Notes: generated by a model from the sequence alone, not told the origin. A DNA stretch of 5,490 nucleotides from Nitronereus sp964503895 (GCA_964503895.1 CAZDCF010000061.1:1-5490); one strand, 5' to 3'. Positions 1 through 5,490 are shown, counted from the stretch's first letter. Numbers and translations are program-made.

Positions 1-135
1 AGAACTTGGCCGACGCTATGGACAGTCTGGCTTAAAGAAAAAACGAGAAACCTAATGGCTGTGCGGCTATGATGTTTAGGGCAGGACTCGGAGTGTATCT
101 CTCAGAAATTTAAATAGATTTCTCTATACAAAACC
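1..135. other. Upstream flank; possible end of a preceding gene
   Basis: No gene can be assigned here. One + strand frame is open from the window edge to a TAA at 53-55 and would give a short basic tail (ELGRRYGQSGLKKKRET). Another frame ends at a TAA at 32-34 (NLADAMDSLA). Either could be the C-terminus of an upstream gene, but neither is recognisable. From 94 to 130 there is an imperfect AT-rich inverted repeat: TGTAT at 94-98 pairs with ATACA at 126-130, and AGAAAT at 104-109 with ATTTCT at 118-123. It lies directly before the dnaG promoter. It lacks a GC-rich stem followed by a clean T-run, so it is not a canonical terminator. The A/T-rich stretch could also act as an UP-like element for the promoter. 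Confidence 0.3.
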
Positions 136-139
136 TCTG

Positions 140-168
140 TTGACTTGTTTTTTCTCCCTTGCTATAGT
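140..168 (+). promoter_or_regulatory. Sigma70-type promoter of dnaG (P1)
   Basis: A -35 hexamer TTGACT (140-145) is separated by exactly 17 bp from a -10 hexamer TATAGT (163-168). Each matches the consensus at 5 of 6 positions. TG at 160-161 sits one base before the -10, which is an extended -10 element, and AT-rich sequence lies just upstream. Transcription would start near 174-176, leaving a leader of about 80 nt before the TTG start of dnaG. This is the best promoter in the window. The sigma factor expected to read it is encoded by the rpoD gene two positions on. Confidence 0.8.
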
Positions 169-176
169 TCGTTGAA

Positions 177-204
177 TTGTTCTTATTTTACAATAGTTTA
201 TAAA
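177..204 (+). promoter_or_regulatory. Possible second dnaG promoter (P2)
   Basis: TTGTTC (177-182) is followed after 16 bp by TATAAA (199-204). The -10 matches at 5 of 6 positions, but the -35 keeps only the TTG. A start near 211 would give a leader of about 45 nt. The surrounding sequence is AT-rich, so a chance match is quite possible. If both promoters are real, dnaG has tandem promoters, with P2 lying in the initially transcribed region of P1. Confidence 0.4.
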
Positions 205-243
205 GAATATCCCCTATTTAAACCTGATTAGCAGAGAGGCCTT

Positions 244-250
244 AGGAAAG
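244..250 (+). promoter_or_regulatory. Ribosome binding site fixing the TTG start of dnaG
   Basis: AGGAAAG at 244-250 places AGGA seven bases before the TTG at 255-257. An in-frame TAG at 243-245 stops any longer reading. The first in-frame ATG is codon 61, inside the zinc-binding motif. The TTG with this ribosome binding site is therefore the only sensible start. Confidence 0.8.
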
Positions 251-254
251 AGCC

Positions 255-2087
255 TTGGCAGCCGATCGGGGTGGAATTCCCCCAATCACTCTCCAGCAAA
301 TTCGCGACACGGTAGATATCGTGGATGTTGTGTCGCGGTATGTCACTTTATCTAAGACTGGCCAGAACTTTCGTGGTCTCTGCCCGTTTCATAATGAGAA
401 AACCCCGTCCTTTACCGTTAATGCTTCTCGACAGATGTACTATTGTTTTGGTTGTGGAAAGGGAGGGGATGTTTTTTCCTTTTTGATGAACCGAGAACGA
501 ATGAATTTTGTCGAAGCTGTAACGGAATTAGCTCAACAAGTTAATATTGAAATCCCTCAGTTTTCTTTTTCCCGTTCTTCCAAAAACGATCTCGAGCAAC
601 GAAAAACTCTTGAAAACCTTAATGCTCTAGCAAGCACATGGTTCCAACGAAATCTCCACGATGCTGCGCAGGGTCGTGGAGCGTTGATCTATCTGCAGAA
701 TCGTGGTCTTACCTTAAACATCTTGAAAGAGTTTAGGGTGGGTTATGCAGTGTCATCTTGGGATGCTTTATCTCAGCATCTGCAGCGCAATGGGGCTAAG
801 GTTTCAGAACTGATTCAAGCTGGATTAGTTGTAGCAAAGGAAGGTCGTGGTCACGAGGTGGATATGCGAAAAAGTTGTTACGATCGATTTCGTGATCGAG
901 TTATGATTCCCATTCGAGATTTGAAGGGAGCAACGGTAGCCTTTGGCGGCCGGCAACTAGGAGAAGGTACGCCGAAGTATCTGAATTCGCCTGAAACCCC
1001 TTTGTTTCAAAAAGGTCGTTGTCTGTTTGGGTTAGATCAGGCCAGAAATACTGCGAGCCAACAAAATTCATTGTTGGTGGTCGAAGGCTACTTTGATGTG
1101 TTGATGTTGCATCAGTTCGGCATTTGTAATGTTGTGGCGCCCCTTGGAACAGCGTTGACCCGCGACCATGTCGTACTCATTCGACGGTTTGTCAAAAATG
1201 TGGTGCTCATGTTTGATGGAGATGCTGCCGGCATTGGTGCTACCTTGCGAACTATGGATGCATTTCTCAACAGTGGCGTGACTGTGAAGGTTGCCCAATT
1301 ACCTGACGGAGAAGACCCTGATTCCTTCGTCCAAAACCAGGGGGCTGAGCGATTTCTGGAATTGGAACAACGGGCCTGTCCTTTAATCGAATTTGCTCTA
1401 GAGCAAAGCTTAACAGGAGCTGTCGAAAACTCAGTTGAGGAGCGAATGCGGCGAGTAGATGATGTATTACGCATTCTTACCAAGGTTTCTAATCCAATTG
1501 AAAAAGAAGAATATCTCAAGCAAGTTTCGGAGCGATTAGGAATCAGGCAGTCCTTGTTAATGGAACGCTTTCCCATGTTGGCCTCAAGGGGAAAAAATCC
1601 TGTGGCTCGATGGGAAGAAGACGTGGAGGTATCGGCAAATCGTTCTCAGCAGTGCAAAGAAACACGGGAAGAATGTGACTTAGTCCTGCTATTGGTTCAT
1701 GGCATGCTCGAGCCTGCGCAAGTTGTTCGCCTGCGAGAAGAAGATTTTGCTGTGCCCGAATACCGTCGTTTAGTGGAATTGAGTTTACGCCACGTCGATG
1801 AGCAGGGATGTGTCAATGTGCAAGGACTTTTAGACGAGGCTGGAGTCGATCCAGTTTGTGCGGCTCTTGCTGCAAAACTTGCCGTCTCTGAAGAGCATTT
1901 TGACAATTGCGAAGACTACATAAACGGATGTTTAGACGCCTTAGATCGGAGGCGCTTAAAAACCGCTTTAGATGGCCTAATTGCTAAACTTCGAATTGCT
2001 GAACGTGAGAATCGAGCCGATGAAGTTCAGGCCATTAATGCGAAAATCGAATCATTGCGTGAACATAAGGCCGGGTTGGTGACTTAG
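255..2087 (+). CDS. dnaG: DNA primase DnaG
   Basis: DNA primase makes the short RNA primers for Okazaki fragments and acts at the replication fork with the DnaB helicase. The 610-residue product is in the usual range (about 580-620). The N-terminal CHC2 zinc-binding domain (about 1-105) has C43, H46, C64 and C67 in CPFHNEKTPSF and YYCFGCGKGGD. The RNA polymerase core follows, with the basic YDRFRDRVMIPIRD segment from Y209 and TPKYLNSPETPLFQKGR. The TOPRIM fold has E277 (EGYFD) and the metal-binding pair D321/D323 (MFDGDAAG). The variable C-terminus, from about 445, corresponds to the helicase-binding domain. No key residue is missing and there is no frameshift. Translation starts at TTG, the only start between an in-frame TAG at 243-245 and the zinc finger. 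The promoter at 140-168 probably drives it, and rpoD follows after 151 bp, as in the macromolecular-synthesis operon. rpsU, the usual first gene of that operon in Gammaproteobacteria, is not visible upstream. Confidence 0.98.
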   Translation: MAADRGGIPPITLQQIRDTVDIVDVVSRYVTLSKTGQNFRGLCPFHNEKTPSFTVNASRQMYYCFGCGKGGDVFSFLMNRERMNFVEAVTELAQQVNIEIPQFSFSRSSKNDLEQRKTLENLNALASTWFQRNLHDAAQGRGALIYLQNRGLTLNILKEFRVGYAVSSWDALSQHLQRNGAKVSELIQAGLVVAKEGRGHEVDMRKSCYDRFRDRVMIPIRDLKGATVAFGGRQLGEGTPKYLNSPETPLFQKGRCLFGLDQARNTASQQNSLLVVEGYFDVLMLHQFGICNVVAPLGTALTRDHVVLIRRFVKNVVLMFDGDAAGIGATLRTMDAFLNSGVTVKVAQLPDGEDPDSFVQNQGAERFLELEQRACPLIEFALEQSLTGAVENSVEERMRRVDDVLRILTKVSNPIEKEEYLKQVSERLGIRQSLLMERFPMLASRGKNPVARWEEDVEVSANRSQQCKETREECDLVLLLVHGMLEPAQVVRLREEDFAVPEYRRLVELSLRHVDEQGCVNVQGLLDEAGVDPVCAALAAKLAVSEEHFDNCEDYINGCLDALDRRRLKTALDGLIAKLRIAERENRADEVQAINAKIESLREHKAGLVT

Positions 2088-2140
2088 CTTTATGTTTAAC
2101 ATTGTGGTGCTATCCGACAAAGACTTTTTTCATAATCAAG

Positions 2141-2216
2141 GGTTACAAATTTAAATCGTAAACCAGCATTGGTGTGCCTTTTAAGAACATGCAGGGAAAG
2201 TTTTTCTACATCCTGC
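2141..2216 (+). promoter_or_regulatory. Potential RNA hairpins in the dnaG-rpoD gap
   Basis: Two stem-loops can be drawn in the 151-bp gap. The stronger uses GCAGG (2191-2195) with CCTGC (2212-2216) and GAAA (2196-2199) with TTTC (2203-2206). It has a 3-nt loop and a 5-nt bulge (2207-2211), and ends about 10 bases before the rpoD ribosome binding site. The weaker pairs GGTT/AACC and AC/GT across 2141-2164, with a one-base bulge and an AT-rich loop. Neither is followed by a T-run, so they are not terminators. They might be transcript-processing or translation-control structures, or chance. I found no convincing -35/-10 pair in this gap, so rpoD is probably co-transcribed with dnaG. Confidence 0.25.
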
Positions 2217-2225
2217 GAATCTAAC

Positions 2226-2232
2226 GAGAGGG
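2226..2232 (+). promoter_or_regulatory. Ribosome binding site of rpoD
   Basis: GAGAGGG at 2226-2232 ends six bases before the ATG at 2239-2241, a good Shine-Dalgarno match and spacing. It supports the long reading of RpoD that includes the unusual lysine-rich N-terminus, because no later start carries the complete region 1.2. Confidence 0.75.
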
Positions 2233-2238
2233 TGCTCT

Positions 2239-4062
2239 ATGGCGAAAACCAAACTGTCGAGAAAATCGAAGGTGGTTCTAGCTTTTGAGAAAAAGAAAAA
2301 ACGGACTTCCGAGAAGCGTATAGGTTCGTCCGTTAAAACGAACGTTGCCGCGGCGAGGAAAGTAAAGAAGTTAGTTTTGGCTGTGAAAAAGCGAGATGGG
2401 TCAGGACGGCCTGGTCAGCCGGTGACTTCCACGTTCCCACGTTCGACTTCCGCGGGATTGGATTCCAAACCTGGCCACATATCTCAAGGAGAAACTCTGT
2501 CCGAAGAAAATGATCGGGAGATTGATCTGACTCCAGGTGATCTAAGTCGAACAGATGACCCGGTCCGTCTTTACCTTCGTGAAATGGGAAGTGTTTCTCT
2601 CCTCAGCCGGGAAGGTGAGATTGAATTGGCCAAAAAGATCGAAGAAGGAAAGCATGAACTCGCCCTAGCCATTGCTGGGATGCCGATGGCCTTAACCTAT
2701 TTGGATAGTCTACGGTTGGCTGTAAAAAAAGGTGATTTGAGGGTGCGGGATCTTGTTCTTGTCAATGAGGTGGCTGATGAAGAAGAACTAGAAGAAGAGG
2801 ATGTCGAGGATGAGCAGGATGAGGAAGAACTCCTGCAACGTACCCTGAGTGAATTGCAGAAAATCCGTAGAGTAGGCAAAAACATATTGACACTTTATGC
2901 AAAACGGCGTCGAGCAACTCAAACTCAGCTCCCTAAAATTGAAAAGCAAATTCAAGTGGTACAGCAACAAATCGTTGAGCGGCTTGATACTCTCAATGTG
3001 CAGTCTGAAGTTAGAGAAGAGTTGTTGCGGAGGATCAAGGAGAAGGGGCTTGCGTTGCGAGGTGCAGAACGAATGGTCGAGGATTGTTGTTCCAGGCTTA
3101 GAAAGCCTCGGGAGGAAGCTGCAAAAGTAATTCGTAAGATGGGGCGGGAAAGGTCTGTCTATACTGCCGTACGTAGAAAAACAGGATACAGTGATGAAGT
3201 CTTAGAGAAAATGATGCGAATGTTTCATGATGGACAAAGGACAGTTCGGCGGATTGAAAAGGAAGATGTGTTGCTGCCATCGAACGAATTCAAGGCCGTA
3301 TTTTTAACGTTAGAACGAGCGGAAGAAAAGGTAAAACGAGGGAAGGCGGAACTCATTGAAGCAAACTTGCGTTTGGTGGTGAGCATCGCCAAAAAATATA
3401 TGAACCGAGGGTTGCAATTTTTAGATTTAATCCAAGAAGGTAATGTTGGCTTAATGAAAGCTGTGGATAAATTTGAATATCAACGTGGATACAAGTTTAG
3501 CACCTATGCTACGTGGTGGATTCGGCAGGCGATTACTCGAGCTATTGCGGACCAGGCACGGACCATTCGAGTTCCCGTTCACATGATAGAAACTATAAAT
3601 AAATTAGTAAGGACTTCACGCCATTTGGTGCAGCAATTAGGTCGTGAACCAACTCCAGAAGAGATTGGGGAACGGATGGAAATGTCATTGGAAAAGGTTC
3701 GAAAAATATTGAAGATTGCCAAAGAACCCATCTCGTTGGAAACCCCGATTGGAGAGGAAGAGGATAGTCACTTAGGAGATTTTATTGAAGATAAGAAGGT
3801 AGTGTCCCCGTTGGAGGCTGCGACTCGATATGATTTGCAGCGGCAGATTTCTACGTCCTTAAGCACATTGACTCCACGCGAAGAAAAAGTTTTGCGTAAG
3901 CGATTCGGGATCGGGGAATCCACCGATCACACATTAGAAGAAGTTGGGCAAGATTTCGATGTAACACGGGAACGCATACGCCAAATTGAGGCGAAGGCCT
4001 TACGCAAGCTTCGTCATCCTACACGCAGCAAAAAGCTGCGAAGCTTAGCAGAAGGATTTTAG
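2239..4062 (+). CDS. rpoD: RNA polymerase primary sigma factor RpoD (sigma70)
   Basis: This is the housekeeping sigma subunit, which directs RNA polymerase to -35/-10 promoters. It has 607 residues; E. coli RpoD has 613. Region 1.2 begins near D106 (DDPVRLYLREMG). A long non-conserved region follows to about 368, with an acidic run at 177-197 (16 of 21 residues Asp/Glu) and a helical, Gln/Glu/Arg-rich stretch. Region 2 starts around 371 (LIEANLRLVVSIAKKY), and region 2.3-2.4 has TWWIRQAIT, with Q430 and T433 matching the -10 reading residues of E. coli. Region 4.2 has VTRERIRQIEAKALRKLRHP, with R577, E578 and Q582 matching the -35 helix. The odd part is the N-terminus: residues 1-57 hold 21 Lys/Arg and only 3 Asp/Glu, where primary sigmas usually have an acidic region 1.1. 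The strict region 2.4 and 4.2 match argues for group 1 (RpoD) rather than an alternative sigma. Confidence 0.97.
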   Translation: MAKTKLSRKSKVVLAFEKKKKRTSEKRIGSSVKTNVAAARKVKKLVLAVKKRDGSGRPGQPVTSTFPRSTSAGLDSKPGHISQGETLSEENDREIDLTPGDLSRTDDPVRLYLREMGSVSLLSREGEIELAKKIEEGKHELALAIAGMPMALTYLDSLRLAVKKGDLRVRDLVLVNEVADEEELEEEDVEDEQDEEELLQRTLSELQKIRRVGKNILTLYAKRRRATQTQLPKIEKQIQVVQQQIVERLDTLNVQSEVREELLRRIKEKGLALRGAERMVEDCCSRLRKPREEAAKVIRKMGRERSVYTAVRRKTGYSDEVLEKMMRMFHDGQRTVRRIEKEDVLLPSNEFKAVFLTLERAEEKVKRGKAELIEANLRLVVSIAKKYMNRGLQFLDLIQEGNVGLMKAVDKFEYQRGYKFSTYATWWIRQAITRAIADQARTIRVPVHMIETINKLVRTSRHLVQQLGREPTPEEIGERMEMSLEKVRKILKIAKEPISLETPIGEEEDSHLGDFIEDKKVVSPLEAATRYDLQRQISTSLSTLTPREEKVLRKRFGIGESTDHTLEEVGQDFDVTRERIRQIEAKALRKLRHPTRSKKLRSLAEGF

Positions 4063-4068
4063 ATCGTG

Positions 4069-4126
4069 ATGCGCGACTCGATAAGAATTTACGTATGGTA
4101 TTCCTGACGTTTCACGCTTCGCGCAT
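4069..4126 (+). repeat. 8-bp inverted repeat between rpoD and the tRNA
   Basis: ATGCGCGA (4069-4076) is the exact reverse complement of TCGCGCAT (4119-4126), with 42 bases between. The left arm begins six bases after the rpoD stop codon and the right arm ends 17 bases before the tRNA. The pairing could form a GC-rich stem closing a large loop in the rpoD 3' end. There is no T-run after it, so it does not look like an intrinsic terminator. It may help define the processing boundary between the mRNA and the tRNA. A weak promoter-like pair for the tRNA (CTGACG at 4104-4109, TATTCC at 4126-4131, 16-bp spacer) overlaps it and is not convincing. Confidence 0.35.
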
Positions 4127-4143
4127 ATTCCTTCATAGATGTA

Positions 4144-4220
4144 GGGCCCATAGCTCAGTTGGTTAGAGCGGCGGACTCATAATCCGCTGGTCCCAGGTTC
4201 AAGTCCTGGTGGGCCCACCA
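4144..4220 (+). tRNA. tRNA with CAU anticodon, probably tRNA-Ile2 (lysidine type), otherwise elongator tRNA-Met
   Basis: A complete 77-nt cloverleaf with encoded CCA (4218-4220). The acceptor stem GGGCCCA (4144-4150) pairs with TGGGCCC (4210-4216), and the discriminator is A4217. The anticodon stem GCGGA (4171-4175) pairs with TCCGC (4183-4187) around the loop CTCATAA, giving anticodon CAT at 4178-4180. The variable loop is TGGTC. The T arm is CCAGG, TTCAAGT, CCTGG (4193-4209). The GGGCCC acceptor end pairs at position 1, which rules out initiator tRNA, whose first pair is mismatched. CAU is shared by elongator Met and by Ile2, whose C34 is modified to lysidine by TilS to read AUA. The overall body resembles Ile2-type genes, and the position after rpoD recalls E. 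coli ileX near rpoD. The Ile2 call is inference. Confidence 0.95.
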
Positions 4221-4401
4221 GTCTTCCAGCCCACTACTGTAGCCAGGTCTGGCGGGTAAGCGTCTTTAGGCTTACAAGTCGAATTTCCATGTTGTATTAG
4301 CGGCCACGCCTTCTCTTTGATCTTTTGTAGTAAGATTAGGTAGTCTATACCCTTGTCGAATTAGAGATTACTTTGATGCCATATTTCACATTGAGGTTTT
4401 C
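4221..4401 (+). other. Gap between the tRNA and the zinc-ribbon gene
   Basis: No gene is visible; the only ATG-started readings are a few codons long. A 6-bp stem, GTAAGC (4256-4261) with GCTTAC (4270-4275) and an 8-nt loop, lies 35 bases past the tRNA. It has no following T-run, so termination there is doubtful. A weak promoter-like pair for the next gene, TTGATC (4317-4322) and TAGTCT (4341-4346) with an 18-bp spacer, is possible but not convincing. Confidence 0.3.
4393..4396 (+). promoter_or_regulatory. Ribosome binding site fixing the TTG start of the zinc-ribbon gene
   Basis: GAGG at 4393-4396 precedes the TTG at 4402-4404 by five bases. Upstream in the same frame there is no ATG, GTG or TTG back to a TGA at 4318-4320. 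The family's N-terminal heptad-rich segment begins right after this TTG, so it is the best start. Confidence 0.65.
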
Positions 4402-5157
4402 TTGAACGCTCAACTATCTCTCCTCGTTCAACTTCAACAGTTCGATCTCGAAATCCATCAATTGGATATCCAAAGGCAACAGATTCCTGTTTGTATTAAT
4501 GATGTGCGAATTCCCTTAGACCAAGCGAATGCTCGACTTCAAGAACTTAAAGTAGCGATAGAGAAGGCCACAGCGGATCGGCGGAGTGGCGAGCAAGATT
4601 TGAGTGAACACGAAAGCCATGTGCAAAAGCTTCGAACACGGCTGATGGAACTGAAAACCAACAAAGAATATCAGACGCATTTGTTCGAGATTGATCTCGC
4701 GAACAAAAAGAAAGAATCCATGGAGGATCGCGTGCTCTTAGCTATGGAACGCGTGGAAGAGAAACAAAAAGAATTAGAAGAAGTTCAGAAGTTAGTTGAG
4801 GAAGTTACCCAATCATTTGCGCAGGAAAAGACTCAATTGGAGTCCAAGGCACTTGAGTTAGACGATGAGCTTAAGAAGTTGATAGCCAGGAAGGAGGAAG
4901 TCTTGCTTCAATTGGAAAAATCGGTTCATGCTCGGTATATGAAACTCAAGGCCACGCTCAAAGTCATGGTTATTGCCAAAATTAGTGATGAAACTTGTGG
5001 AGGATGTCAATTGCAAGTGCCACCGCAATTGATAGCTAATGTCAAACGAGCAGATCAATTGCTCACCTGTCCCTATTGCAATCGAATCCTATATGTCGAA
5101 GAATTGACTGGAATAGTTCCTGAATTTTCCGGTGCCTCGGAAGTTGCAGAAACCTAA
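4402..5157 (+). CDS. Coiled-coil protein with C4 zinc ribbon (zf-RING_7 / DUF164 family)
   Basis: A soluble protein of 251 residues with no signal peptide or membrane segment. Residues 1 to about 180 are almost entirely charged heptad-like helix (LLVQLQQFDLEIHQLDIQ at the start, then Glu/Lys/Gln/Leu-rich), expected to form a long coiled-coil hairpin. A C-terminal zinc ribbon follows, with C199, C202, C223 and C226 in CGGCQLQVPPQL and LLTCPYCNRILYVEE. This is the architecture and length of the family that includes Helicobacter pylori HP0958 (FlgZ), which binds RpoN and flaA mRNA, and chlamydial CdsZ. In most bacteria the function is unknown, and nothing here points to flagella or secretion, so I assign no specific role. 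A nucleic-acid or protein scaffold is the reasonable guess. The gene starts at TTG and lies 85 bp before rnpB. The last 20 residues are a low-complexity tail. Confidence 0.9.
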   Translation: MNAQLSLLVQLQQFDLEIHQLDIQRQQIPVCINDVRIPLDQANARLQELKVAIEKATADRRSGEQDLSEHESHVQKLRTRLMELKTNKEYQTHLFEIDLANKKKESMEDRVLLAMERVEEKQKELEEVQKLVEEVTQSFAQEKTQLESKALELDDELKKLIARKEEVLLQLEKSVHARYMKLKATLKVMVIAKISDETCGGCQLQVPPQLIANVKRADQLLTCPYCNRILYVEELTGIVPEFSGASEVAET

Positions 5158-5196
5158 CTGTTGTTTTCTCCCCATTTTTTCGGCAACCAACAGAGA

Positions 5197-5225
5197 TTGC
5201 GCCTTATTCCAAATCAGCATATGAT
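5197..5225 (+). promoter_or_regulatory. Sigma70-type promoter of rnpB
   Basis: TTGCGC (5197-5202) and TATGAT (5220-5225) are separated by exactly 17 bp. The -10 matches consensus at 5 of 6 positions and the -35 keeps its TTG. Transcription would begin near 5231-5233, about 10 bases before the inferred P1 helix of RNase P RNA. The position fits a dedicated promoter for a strongly expressed stable RNA. Confidence 0.6.
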
Positions 5226-5242
5226 CGTACGCTGGGGTCATG

Positions 5243-5490
5243 GAGTGGGTTAGGTGATCGCTTGTTCCTGATTAGGCCAGGGGATGAGAGGAAAGTCCGG
5301 ACTCCAAAGGGCAGGGTGCTGGGTAACTCCCAGGCGGAGCGATCCGACATGAGCGCCACAGAAAATATACCGCCGATGGCTGAGATTCTCGGTCAGGTAA
5401 GGGTGAAATGGTGGGGTAAGAGCCCACCGCATGCGTGGCAACATGGATGGCAGGGTAAGCATCACCCGGAGCAAAACCAAATAGGAGAAC
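5243..5490 (+). ncRNA. rnpB: RNase P RNA, bacterial type A (partial, 3' end beyond window)
   Basis: This is the catalytic RNA that removes 5' leaders from pre-tRNAs together with the RnpA protein. Conserved blocks occur in the right order: the P4 5' strand GAGGAAAGTCCGG (5288-5300), AGGGCAGGGTGCTGGGTAAC and the P8 hairpin, ACAGAAA (5358-5364), ACCGCCGATGG (from 5369), CAGGTAAGGGTGAAA, and GGTGGGGTAAGAGCCCACC (P13/P14 area). The L15 GGT (5454-5456), which in this family pairs with the tRNA 3' CCA, is present. ACCCGGAGC and ACCAAATAGG (5476-5485) follow. Its target end is encoded in the tRNA upstream as CCA. P3 looks short: TTCCTG (5265-5270) pairs with CAGGGG (5278-5283) across a 7-nt loop. 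The 5' end at P1 (about 5243) is by analogy with E. coli. The 3' strands of P1, P2 and P4 lie outside the window, so roughly the first 250 of an expected 350-400 nt are seen. Confidence 0.95.

Noticed and set aside
1068..1576. Minus-strand open frames of 76 and 154 codons inside dnaG
   Set aside because: They overlap the TOPRIM and adjoining coding sequence of an intact primase, resemble no family I know and have no ribosome binding site of note. They are shadows of the dnaG frame.
2697..3280. Several 60-77 codon frames on both strands within rpoD
   Set aside because: They mirror the acidic and basic codon runs of RpoD (for example the poly-Ser readings opposite the Glu/Asp run) and have no independent support.
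4207..4220. Perfect 14-bp palindrome TGGTGGGCCCACCA
   Set aside because: It is the T-stem end, acceptor strand and CCA of the tRNA. The self-complementarity comes from the GGGCCC acceptor stem, not from a separate site.
4256..4275. GTAAGC/GCTTAC hairpin as a tRNA terminator
   Set aside because: Only six base pairs with an 8-nt loop and no T-run after it. It is kept only as a note in the gap entry.
5158..5193. CTGTTG/CAACAG inverted repeat after the zinc-ribbon gene, considered as a terminator
   Set aside because: The 6-bp stem has a 24-nt loop, the T-run lies inside the loop rather than after the stem, and the structure is too weak for an intrinsic terminator.
5250..5480. 76-codon minus-strand frame at the window end
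   Set aside because: It lies opposite the conserved core of RNase P RNA, which fully explains the sequence.
1..5490. CRISPR array, insertion sequence, defence system or other novel system
   Set aside because: No spaced direct repeats, transposase or terminal inverted repeats are visible. Every large region is explained by conserved housekeeping genes.

Overview
This is an ordinary chromosomal housekeeping stretch of a bacterium, with everything on the + strand. It has five genes in order: DNA primase (dnaG, 255-2087), the primary sigma factor (rpoD, 2239-4062), a CAU-anticodon tRNA (4144-4220), a coiled-coil zinc-ribbon protein (4402-5157) and the 5' two-thirds or so of type A RNase P RNA (rnpB, from about 5243, cut by the window edge). 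The adjacent dnaG and rpoD form the core of the classical macromolecular-synthesis operon. The zinc-ribbon protein followed by rnpB is an arrangement I recall from Nitrospirota and deltaproteobacteria-like genomes. With slightly AT-rich composition, type A rnpB and group 1 sigma factor, the window suggests a Gram-negative lineage of that sort. The phylum cannot be fixed from sequence reading alone.

Region by region: 1-254 is a leader with a very good sigma70-type promoter (TTGACT, 17 bp, TATAGT with an extended -10), a second promoter-like pair downstream, and a Shine-Dalgarno before a TTG start. dnaG is full length and intact. The 151-bp dnaG-rpoD gap has no convincing promoter but holds a potential bulged hairpin just before the rpoD ribosome binding site. 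rpoD is intact, with an unusual strongly basic N-terminus. The 81-bp rpoD-tRNA gap contains an 8-bp inverted repeat. The 181-bp gap after the tRNA is mostly featureless. The zinc-ribbon gene also starts at TTG. Its 85-bp downstream gap carries a good promoter for rnpB.

Functionally, the genes link replication priming (DnaG), promoter recognition (RpoD), decoding (the tRNA) and tRNA 5' maturation (RNase P RNA). RpoD retains the conserved region 2.4 and 4.2 residues that read -10 and -35 elements, and the best promoters here have exactly that architecture. I found no mobile element, CRISPR array, defence system or clearly novel system. The points worth a second look are the basic N-terminus of RpoD, the uncharacterised zinc-ribbon gene beside rnpB, the tRNA identity, and small repeats and hairpins in the gaps.
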